Source: Phoronis australis
Lineage: Eukaryota; Phoronida; Phoronidae
Length of the DNA stretch: 64,000 bases
Assembly: GCA_002633005.1 (NCBI GenBank)
Contig: NMRA01000529.1
Coordinates: 186,001-250,000, forward strand
Direction: 5' to 3'
Position 1 is the first letter of the stretch, and each line of letters opens with the position of its first letter. The position numbers and the translations under genes are program-made. The notes under the pieces are model-generated. The model ran no database searches. It was given only the letters and a program-made list of their open reading frames with translations, and was not told the origin of the DNA. Below, in pieces: positions 38,801-50,800 of this stretch.

Positions 38801-41800
38801 GTGTTTTATCAGGTGGAAAATATACATTGCACAAGCAAGAACTGATTGAACACACGACACGTTTCGTTACTGGCAGCCTTTATTCCGTTTCGTTATTGGC
38901 AGTCTTTATTCCGTTTCGTTATTGGCAGTCTTTATTCCGTTTCGTTATTGGCAGCCTCTATTCCATTTCGTTCTTATGTTCAGAATAAAACTCTACACTC
39001 AACATTGATGAAGTAACTGACCAAGAGACATATTTGAAAGGTACACGATATTTCGAAACATACTTGTTTAATTCTGAAGAGGAAATAAAGCGATACTTTA
39101 ATACCAAAACAGAGCATAAGCTGGAGACATACCCAATAGGACACGGTTTGTGTGAAATACTCCAAAGAATGACGAATTAAGGGGCGTAACAGGAAAGTCT
39201 CGCAAACAAGTTTAACGTGCGGCGCGATCCTGTTTGCCGCTCATTCAAGAAAAGCTTCTCATATGCAATCAAAGGTCTCTTCAATACTTTCAAACGCAGC
39301 ACATCGTGCTATACGTACCGAACTGACGTGTTTTCCACAATTTCATGTCATTGCAGAAAATGATCTTGGATGGCACAATTTTGAAGATGCATCCGTAACT
39401 GACGGGAAAGACTGAAAACCATTTGACCAATATCGTGTACCTTTTAATCATGTCTCTTGGTCAGTTACTTTATAAATATTCCGTTGAATGTAAAGTTTTA
39501 TTCCGAACATAGGAACGAAACGGAATAAAGGCTGTCAATAACGAAAAGTGTCGTGTACATGTATTCAATCGATTCAGCATATCAAAGAACTTGCTGCCCA
39601 AGCACAGCCTGAACAAGCAAGGTTAACATCTTGCAAGTGTACAAAATATGTAGGTTTCGTATTTTATCTAGAGAATTCACTTGCGATAATATCCATGATC
39701 AATAATTTACTTTTAAATTACCTTCGCAATATGTTCCGTTTCCAGAATAGCCAGTCCTGCACTCACATCTGTAGTTACCTGTATCAGGTGAATTGAAACA
39801 GTTGGCGTTCTTGTCACATGGATTATTCTTACAATCTGAAACTATAAGGAAAGCTGGATGAAACATCACAGATTAACGAGCGAACTTTTCTAATAGAAAA
39901 TATTAATCTGTGGAATTTTAATTCACCCACTTATTTTGATGGTAAAAAGTTGATCCCATGACAGTTTGAAAGAAAATTTCATCATATCTTGAGTCCAAGA
40001 AAATGTTATCGCAAGGACAGCCAACAAACAATACCTTTCTCACCAAACGGGTGACAATATGTTTCTTCAAAAATGAATGTTTTGAGGCTAGAGAATAACC
40101 GGGCAATTACTGCCAATGAAGGACAAAACTACATGCAGCGATTTGACATGTCTTCATGGATTACTAACATCGTTCAAGTTTTTAAAGAAAATATAATCCA
40201 ATTGTTGTCAACCAACTTCTTGATGTATACTGTATCAATCACAGACACAGTAAAATCAACCAACATGTATGATGTATACTGTATTAATCACAGACACAGC
40301 AAAATCAACCGCTGGAAAGCTTTTGAAAGGTACACTAAAGGTAGATCAAAAGGCAAGCTTACCTTCCCTGCAAACAAACTGCATTTGGACAGTATGGCAT
40401 TTCATTCTGTTCCAGTACAATCCACTATACAGTGCAAAGCAATCTACGGAATAACAATGGAATGTCATGAGGTCTAAAATGATAATGTCAACCTCAATAT
40501 TTATATGTAACGTTTACGTTGTCTGTGTACGTGTACATGTATTCATTAAGCAAATAGTACTTTTGCGAAATGCACTCTATGTAACTAAGTTGTGCACTGT
40601 CTTAGTACTAAAAAGATGCCATGGGTGTGATGACATACTCTGTCGTACTCGACACATGTTGATACCCAAGCGATAATATATAATATATATAATTTCACTA
40701 AAGCGATAATATTAGTGGGGGCGACAATGAACACGTGCTGTCGTCCCTCAACTGGGCTGAAAACTACAGTAGCTGTTTACAAACGTTTTCAACACATAAG
40801 CGTATCCAGAATCAGCGGCAGGCCCGAAAAGTAAGAGAGTCCCAAACGAGATTGTTTTAAGTTCAACCGAGAAAAGCCGGAGTGAATAGTTAGTGATGGT
40901 AACAACAGAGCTTGATGTCAGCCTCGTTATCGCCATAGTTGATCTTGCACGTGCCACAGGAACATTTGGCCGGGGACACTAATTACGTGTCTCTTATTTT
41001 CCGACTATCGGTACCATCCATTTGAACTACGGATCCGCATTCGGATATCCACGTCACCAACTGTGGTAGTACCTCAGCAGGTAGTTAATTTGGGGCTGTC
41101 GGTTTTGTTGTGCAAAAAGAGAAAAGGGCGTAGAAAAAAGAAAAAGCGTGTCAAAGTGTACTTCTCAACTGAGATGTTCCGGTTCAAAAATAGCGTGCAA
41201 AAATATTTTCATTTGCACCTTTTGTGAGTCTGCGAGGAACTTGTCCTTGAGTCCTAACTGTGAGTCTTCTTAGAACTACTATCTATTTTTCGTCTTGCCG
41301 GTATGACGTTTGTAATTTTTGCGTGTTGTTCTAAGTAAAATGAAAGAATAAACGAGATAAACGAGACACAAATTTGTGATAGATTACCGTCGTGGGGTTT
41401 AAATTTCGTGCAATACTATTAATGAAAACGGAGTTGGCATTGATTATATTTCCCTGTAATGTTTACATGCGTGGTGATGCCAAATTAAAACGTTTTTGTA
41501 CGAAGCAACATGAAGAAAACATTAGGTCCTGGACGAATACACTGCGGAATGAAATCGATGAAACAGTTTAGTCCGTCATTTCATGACTAATGGAAGTTTG
41601 AGCTCAGTCTTAAGTTGACAGATCCAGTTACGGAAAATCCCCGCACATGCTTCTCGTCCTGTAGTTGTCTTACTTTAATCTATTATGTACAATGTACCAT
41701 TCTCCAGGAGTGTAAAAATCAAGAAATTTACACTATCAGGATCTAATCTAGAGTCACGACCCATTAAAGCCTAACTTCAACGGAATTCTGTTATTTTAGA

Positions 41801-44800
41801 TGTATTGGGCTAACCAGATAGTCCTCCCAAAGCCTTAGTAAACTAAGAAAACACGAGTTCGATCACGCAAATGTAAGCCCCTCTAATGATTGGAGAAGTT
41901 GCCTTTTCATGCCATGTTGCGCCACCGCGAGATCCCATCACAAACAACAAAAGGCCGATAACAATTGTATTGACTAGGGTTCTGAACAGAACACCTTTGC
42001 GTGCGGGTGTTACTCGCAGATGTTTGAATGAAAAGGTGATTCTCGCAGTGACGTAGATAAAAGGAAACAAATGCAGTTCGCTAAATTTGGCAATTTATGG
42101 CACTAGTTGGCTCAGAGCGATGCTCTTAACATACTGTAGGAACCAAATTTGCAGGCGTTGCCGCTGAAGTAAGCATTTTGTGTTGGTACACAATACATAC
42201 TTTCTAAAATCGCTTTGAGGTGGTGGCGTGTTACAACTATTATTAAAATCTCTCAGCCTATTTACATTGTCACTACGTTTCGGTCGGTCAATTCTCCGGC
42301 CATTGGCAGGTGTTACGCACCCGCCCGTGTGGAATGAGTAACCAGGCGGCCTGATCAGCCTGCAGGGCTACATGTACAGCCGTGTCGTAATCAGTTTGAC
42401 AGTGGCTAACCAATGTCTATACAGTCCAGCTCTCTTATTGTCTCTTTTCATCTGTTACGCTCACGTAATACAGTAATTGTGTTGTAAAGAGCGCGCCAGG
42501 CGCTCATCAACATTTCGTGCAAACGACATTCAACTTATGTCGTTAAACAGATGTGTTTCTTATGAAATACTTTCACCAAAAAAACTTTGAATGGAGAAAA
42601 ACGGTTGACTTTCAGAGAAATTACATGTACTGTTAACTTTCACTTGTTGATTCCTTTGTGTGACTGTAAGATCTGACCAGCTTAATCACAGTGTTGTGTA
42701 CCAACACAAAATGCGTGCTTGACAAGTTTAATCGAACGTGATTCTAGTAGAGATCGTGATAGTGGAAATTTCTTGATTTTTACACTCCAGCGGAGTGGTA
42801 CGTAATGCAAATTTATGGACTGCCTCAAGTGATAGCACTTACAAGCAACACTTTGCTTAAAGATGTCCCTTACCTATTCCGACTCCGATGTTATTTGAAG
42901 CTAACTGGAGATCGTAAAGCCCGCCATAGCCCATTCGGTACCAATAGCTTGTACCGTGGTCCCACAGAATATCGAATTTTCCAGGGCTCCACGGTCTAAT
43001 AACAGTACCAACAGCGCCCTGGTCCTGTTTTAAAGAAAAAATCTAATCAGAGAGGGCATTCGGGAGCTCACTCGTGTTATACATGTAATCTAACTACTGA
43101 ACATAATACGTTTAAAACAGAACTTAAGTAGATGTGGAAAAAATGAAAGGGTGGTTATATGTAGTTTGGATTACATTGGGTATGAACATAGAAGCCTCAT
43201 TCGGTAGAAAAGCTGTTGTTCCTTTTGATTAACAATACCTAATTCTGTAGTTTATCTCTGGTAATCAGTCGGAATATCAGATTTAAAGGAGGTAAAGGAC
43301 GCATTAATCTTATCGCCAAAGGTACCCTTCTCAGAGCAGGCCGCTTTCGTAAAATGTTGCAAATTTTCGATAAATAAAAAGAGCGCCAAACTGAGGTCAT
43401 CAGCACGGACCTCTTCCAGGGCTCACATACAAAGATATATACCAGGTGTCCCAAAATTTTGAGCCACTTTTTGACAAGTAATTTCTCATCACTTGAATAA
43501 CCTAATTCGTTCAAATTGTATAATGTACCTTCGGGGTGCCATCAACAAATCTAAAAATTATACAGTATCAAATAAATATATACAGATTATTACGTGACAA
43601 AGTAGTTATCGCCCGTAGTCTAGAGCCTGAGTGGATTTTGGAGAATTATCGCCCAAGGGGCTTTAGCCCCGAGGGTTATGTTTTCAGTCCTGCCGCGATG
43701 GACCTGATCGGGTTCCGAGCCACAGGCCGGGAAAGCAAGCGTTTTGGTTTGTCTAGAACTGAAAAAATGCAAGTCTAAAATTACAACACACAGCTACTGT
43801 ATGTTCTCCTGTCTGTATTTCACGGACGAATAATTTGAATCTATCGAAGACCAGACCCCAAACTCCCGTGACCGACCTTAGGCAAATTGGCCTGCTAAAC
43901 TTTGTACTAGGCTATGGTACTTTCAAATATCTAAAAATTCGTAACAGCGAAATAAAATAACACGTCTGTTCAATAACTCGATGTATTTGTAAGGGTTTTC
44001 CGTCGAATTTTGATGCATTATTGTTGTTAAACGATGAATTCAAATGATAAGCTGAAACCAGTAAACGTGATATGAACTGCTGAACAGACTGCATCCGAAC
44101 CTCTGACGTCATTGGTTAATTTCAACACTTCCGTCTACCGTCACGTGTCAAGTGAAAGAGCTATACTTGCTGTTATCGGGTGCAAGTGCTCGATCCAAAT
44201 TGATACAAACTAGGTCGTTTTTGGATGGCACGCTCCTTTTAGTATATTTTTGGTCATCTCTCCTTATATACTGTTTGGCTATTAATCGCACAAAATTAAA
44301 TCGAAAATCATTTGTCTCATAAAGTCTAAGAATAACACGTTTGTAAGAGAGGCAGTTGGAAAGCTGATTGAGACACTTTTGCAGTAGATGTCTGAAATCC
44401 TTCTAAAAATCTTGCACTGACTGACATTCCCAAAAAAGGTGTGCCAGCGTCTCTGGACCTTTGTTACGAAAGGAACATAAATAGGGAATCCTGCACGAGT
44501 CTCAGGTTCATGACATGGGCAAAGCCTCTTGGAAATTTCGCTAAAAACCCGAGGTTTGTTTTCGCACATAAACCGTAAAAACAATCTTTTTGCCGAAAAA
44601 CTCGACGAGTCCCAAACTTTCAACCACATGACGCATTTTTGTAAAGACGCGCTTGCACAATGTGAAGTAAACTCGGATACTTTTTGTGAATAGTTATATA
44701 TTAAACTAACCAATTTTAAATTGCATTCAGCTTTCGTAATAAATATTCAGGTTAGAATCAATAAATAAGCTTTGAAGTTGTAATATTAAACCTTAAACAT

Positions 44801-47800
44801 GTTCATAAATAACAGTCAGCAAGGCTTCCCTGGATTGACCCTGGGACAGCACAGCTAGATAGCCTCACCACGTTTCTTGAGTTGGAGTCTCCGTTTGGAT
44901 GAGCGTGGATATGGAATTTACCGCCAAAGATGGATCCGTTTAATAATTTGTTTGTTTGTCCTTCCGAGTGGGAGTACGTACAGTTGCGACACTCGATTTG
45001 TCAAATTATAATCTTGTCACCTTTACGGAATTCCAACATTGCTTGATTGGTGAGCGCTTAGAGTTTTGCAGACGATAAAGGGTAAGGTGTATGGATTTCT
45101 ACTTTGCCCTACATGTACCTTGTGATTTGTCCCTGTACATGTGATATCAGAACAATTACGAACTCGGTGTTATTAACCACTCATGTCATAACACATTCCA
45201 GGTCATGCGGGAAATTAGAATCCCGAATTTGGATTTTGACTAAAAAGTGTTTTTTTGCGATAATCCAGTGCAATATTCTTAATTGGAACCATTTAATGTT
45301 GGGATTCTTTGTTATTTCGTAAGGCAATGCGTACATTTTCTTTCAATCTAAACTATCTCCTAACTCTATTTTCGATATGTTGCTTCTGACTAAGGTTGCT
45401 TTATGTCGTTAAGGATAGAGCAGATATGTCTAAAGCCCTTCACATATTCCCGTAGGTGAGTAATTGCTATATGCATGCAAGGAGAATAGACATTAACACT
45501 TTTAAAGTTTCTTTGAAATATACTTTTTGAAACCTTCTTAAGACAGCAACACAATCATTATATTCTACAAAGTTGGTTTTTACATCGAACACATTTGCCA
45601 TATGGTCTAAACTAATAAAAGTGCCATCAGAGGCATACACAACTCTGATAAATCTTAAGCCTACAAGACAAGAGTTATAAAAACACTTCTGCCTCAAATC
45701 CCCAAATTAGTATTAAACCACAAAGGTTGAAAGTCTTTTTTACTTGCAACAATTACTTTTTATAGAATGATGTCATACTTGCAAATACGTCACGCAAGTA
45801 GGAATTATCAATTGACCTATCGCAAGCTCCGCCCCTATGCGAACAGTCACGTGATACCCGACATTCGAACGAGATGTCAGAGGCAAATACACTGTCGCTA
45901 AACGACGTTCCTGGTGGAATCTATGAGTGTTTCTGCACTATTTGAAAACGCGTCGGCAGAGACAGGAGGCGATGCTTTTCAACAGTGAATCGTACGTTCA
46001 TGATATGGGAATTTGTAAAGGTGACGATGAAAAATAAGTGCTCGAGGAGCCAGCGAAAATCCGAAGAACCCCTCGGCCTCGGGGCCACCTTCACCTGACA
46101 AATGACAAGGCCACTGATAAGGTATGTTCATGTAAAGCTGGGTTTGTACCTTAAAGTCGAATTATCTTTACGATTCCATAAATTTCATGATCTTTGGAAT
46201 AAAATCAGTGAAGATTCACCGATATTTTTATTCTGTGTCGTCTGCTAAATTTCGCCAAATGAAAACTAGGTCACAACTGGTGGGACTTCTGGAGTAAAGT
46301 AGGGCATAGATTACAGACAACACATGCACTATAGTCTCTGACTAGGTCGACTCGATAGCACTGTATACGCTTTTCTAATCTTGTAACGAAATATTTTGGT
46401 AAAAAATTCAGGTTCATAGCTCAGGTACACACTCATCTCGTCCTGGCCAAACAGTTAGTTCCGGTAGGTCTAGGGCTGTGTCTAAGTAAAATTAATGTCT
46501 GGAATTCAGTGACGGATCTAGGATACCACAGGGGGGGGGCAAAATGTTGCCTCGTGGAATTTGGCAAAGTGCAATTGTATGTGCACAGGCGGCCCGAAAG
46601 TTGCAAGGGTCAGGGATGTAGACCGTTGGACTTTCTGTTCAGAAAATCTACCTGTGGCCTAAAAAAACAGGAACACGNAAATCCTTTTATGGAATTGTCC
46701 GTTTGCACTATTAAGACATTTAAATTAGGCCTACCTTCTTATGAACTTGGCATTTTTGTAGTTTCATTCCATAAAAATAGCTTTCATTTTATTTTGAAGG
46801 TAGCATGATCACTAAGTCGTGGTATGGTTATAAAAGATTAAAAGTCTGGTGTGGTATTAGCAAAAATACGCTATTTACAAAAATAACTCAAATTGTTTGT
46901 TAAAGCTTCATAAACCTAAATATCATGTTTGAACAACTTCAAAATGAGCTCTCTCTAACTCTACAGACACAGTGTATACTAGAGGTACACGTCAAAAAGT
47001 AATTCAACAGATTATTTTTAGTGACAACAGCTCGGCCAAGGCTTTGAGTTACGGCAGTAATCCAGTGCCCTTCCCTGTGCCGATCGAATCTCTGAATTTT
47101 GACCGGGAGAGAAGTTCAGTTGAACGCCAGCTTACGGCTCATGAATAACAAAAATGTACCTCTGATACGACAGAAAATAATGTCCATTAGGTTGAAATAA
47201 ATAAATAAACGTAAAATAAAAATGTCCTTGAAAACAACAATTTCCGGGGACTACCGCTAGAGTGCTGAGATCCAGCAGGTGCCGAGACAAAGGCAGCCAG
47301 ACGTAGCCAACTCGGGAGTCAGAATCTGAGATAGCTCTGCACCATAGCCACCAAGCTGAAAAGTGCGTATCTTGAAACTAATATATTTGTGCTTATAATA
47401 GCCTTCGCTATGTTCAGCTGCTCGTGTGGCCGTACAGTTTGATCCATAGTTTACGCTTTTCAACATCCTTTTTCGGCTTAGGACATGCCAAAAAAATGAC
47501 GGGATATTATTCTGGATCAGCATAACGGCTCTCGGTGCTACACACGTCATATCAACACCGTTTCCCCCTTCTTCGTGGACAATTTCTTGAGCTATAGACT
47601 AAAGTAAGTTTTACTCGACTGCGTGTGGTTTGTCGGGTAAAATGGCGGCTTGGAAACGCAGACGAAGGTGTGCCAAGAATGCTGCGTTCTGATTGGTCAA
47701 TTAAGCCGGCTGTCATAATCCTGACGATAGGTCAATTAGAGATAACTTTGACTTAATTGTTTTCTCCAAATGAAGCGAAATAAGAGCGGTAAGAGTGAGT

Positions 47801-50800
47801 ATAGTAATTAACCACCGAAGGGCTTTCAAGATATCAACGGGCCATGGTGAATTTTAAAGATTTGCTGAAAGTAAGAATACTAACCATTTGAGTCACCCTT
47901 GGTTTAGTGCTAAACAGGCCATATTTTTTATATTACCATCACAGCCCTGCCTGTGACTATAGTTGATGTTGGATATCTAATTTATTTTTATCATCAACAT
48001 CTTCACTGCTTGCTTGCAGTCACGGGTACATTTACATGTACTGTATATACTGACTTTGGTTCCTAATTTTCCAAAGAAAGTCAATGGTGCATATGTAAAC
48101 AACACCTTAGAGAAGCCAGGTAATTTCTGCTAACCTTTAAAGAAAAGCCAGGCTGACTTTGAGGATGAACCTGGTCAAAGGTCAAACTTGCCTCGGTGTA
48201 TTGAGGAATTGCCATATGAGGGCAAAGATAGGTACATTTATCAGTGTACACAATGGTAAAAGTATGGCGAAAACGATGTTATGTATTAAGCGTTTCTGTC
48301 TTCCTAATGCTACATGTACACAATGCACCTTATATCACACTGTTTCGGTAAGTGAACAAAGACGTACAACTCTTACCTGGTTTCCCCAATCCCAGTCACG
48401 GCCTCTAACGACACGTGTACCACGAACCATCATTGGCACCAGTTCCTCTCCGTGCGGTATGCTCCGTGTACGCCATATTACTATTTAATGACAAGGAAAT
48501 TGTATATGGTGATGCCGTCAGTTGTAGCTAATTAAAAAACTCTCTGATGAGAGCTCGAAATGAGAACCCTCCACCTCCCTCCCTCCCTCCCTCCTTNNNN
48601 NNNNNNNNNNNNNNNNNNNNNNNNNNNNNNNNNNNNNNNNNNNNNNNNNNNNNNNNNNNNNNNNNNNNNNNNNNNNNNNNNNNNNNNNNNNNNNNNNNNN
48701 NNNNNNNNNNNNNNNNNNNNNNNNNATGGCATAATGCATATCAAAATTTCTGGACTTACTGTAGATACTAATCAACACATAGAGTCACCATCTGGGAGAC
48801 GTCTAAGAGCAGCTGAAGATGGCGTGACGGCATTGGCGGGGAGTGTGGTCACGTGGGTTGTCACACAGTGTCTTCGATTTTAGAAGTAATGCAACGGATA
48901 GGTTATAGCCTAGTCACCCGTGTCATATGAGGCGGGGGCTCAATTCTCTCGTTAATCGCCTCCTCACCCTACGGGAACACCAATCCTCTTCATAATCAAG
49001 GATCACCACATTTTCCGTAAAAATGATGGTGTGATGCGCAAAGGTGACTAAAGACTGCTGAGTCGTAATTATGTAGAGTGAGGGTGTTTATAAACACTAT
49101 TTGTAAGTGCCTGCTCCGTTTCTCCAACATAGGATTGTGGACATTCGTCTTCCATACACGTTATCCTATACACAACATTGAAACGTTTTTCTGTCGATGT
49201 TTTGTCTTTTACACCTATGTACTCCTAGAGTTAATGGGTTTGAATGCTACATGTATGGACATCCCGTGTTGTACTAATATCCCCTGTGTTGGTGAGCTGG
49301 GAACATCATGTTACAAACTCTCCGCCATTTGTTAACGGTTTTTGGGTTGGTATAGATGAAGTGATAACATTTTATGAGGCAACCTTTCTTGTGTCGCACC
49401 CGTTTAGGCGTTACTCGGTAGTATAGGCTTACGTGACCGGTTATGTAGGGACAATACATGTACATTGGGACATAAGACACGTATCTTAAGATTCATGTAA
49501 ACTCTTACAACCGTGCCTTACTACCAACTACATGTACTTCAGTATCCACAGTCAAATTTACACCCAACAACATACTGAAGGTGCCCAATGGGTATCGACT
49601 ACTGTTGTCAACAGATACATGTGTATGAAGGACCTCGTAGAAAAATCCTTGTGAGTTTGTCTGGTTCCTGTCCACATGCGTGGCTTCGTTATGTTGATGA
49701 CACCAGCGTGACAAGCGTTTAAAATTCACTGGGGAACGAAGTAATTGCTGATGGCTCTCTGTCCTTCCTGGATTGTCTAGTGACAAGAAACCACACATGC
49801 AGACTATTACATTCAATTGAACCACCCATGTGTTCACAAAATTGGTTTGATATGATCACTGAATTTCAATGCTATTACTTTCCCCAACAGCGTGAGGAAG
49901 AAATCCAACTGGAAATTGATCGCATTAAAGGAGCATGCCACCCAAAATACAACCCATTTTGTATCAATTTAGATCGAGTAGTTCTACTCGATAGCGGCAC
50001 GTTCGGTTGCGTTACCTAACACCTGACGGCAGACGGAGGTGTTGAAATTATCCAATGACGTACATGTAATTGGTTTCACAGGCAGTTTGATCAGCAGTTC
50101 ACAACAAGGGTTACTTGTGTCAGCTTATCGCTTTAATTCATCGTCTAAGACCAATAAATCATCAAACTTCGATGTAAAACCCTTAAAAATACACCGAGTT
50201 CTTATAAAAACGTGTTGTTTTATTTCTCTATTACAAATTTATTTGACACACCTACAAAGTTCAGAAGGCCAATTTACCGAGGTCCGTAGCCAGGAGTTTG
50301 GGGTCTGTTCGGATATAAATTCGAAGTATTCTTCCGTGATATACAGACAGGAGTACCTAGATCTGTGTTGTTTAGACTTATGATTTTTTTAGTTTTAAAC
50401 ACACAAAACGCTTGTTATCCCGGCCAGTGGCTCGCCGGGGGAACCCGATCAGGCCCGTTGCGGCCGGATTCAGTGACTCGTTATCCCGGCCAGTGGCTCG
50501 GAACCCGATCAGCTCCGTCGCAGCCGAACTGAAGACATCACGAACATAAACCAATCAAAGTTGGAAACTAAACTTCCAGTCAAGAAAAAAAAACTATACT
50601 AGTGAGCCAAAGAAGTAATGTGCACGTGATTATGTTGTTGAATTAGCCCCGAAACTGCAAATTTACTTACTCCTCGGGCGTCGCGAATTCAGGTTCCCCT
50701 GTGGCCACAGAACCGTCATCGTAGAAATTGTAAACTGACAGTCATTATTTGACTTATGTATAGGTAAATAAAATTTCCCTAACACGTACATGTATCTAGC

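Noticed and set aside
41843..42070. Minus-strand frame resembling a membrane segment ([18 protein letters not shown])
   Set aside because: It lies within a foldback element and has no recognised relatives.
46509..46808. 99-codon plus-strand frame containing n
   Set aside because: Poly-G and an ambiguous base inside; no homology, no splice sites.
47257..47550. Minus-strand frame with faint MAM-like end ([20 protein letters not shown])
   Set aside because: Too little of the pattern, no clear splice sites, not needed by exon phases.
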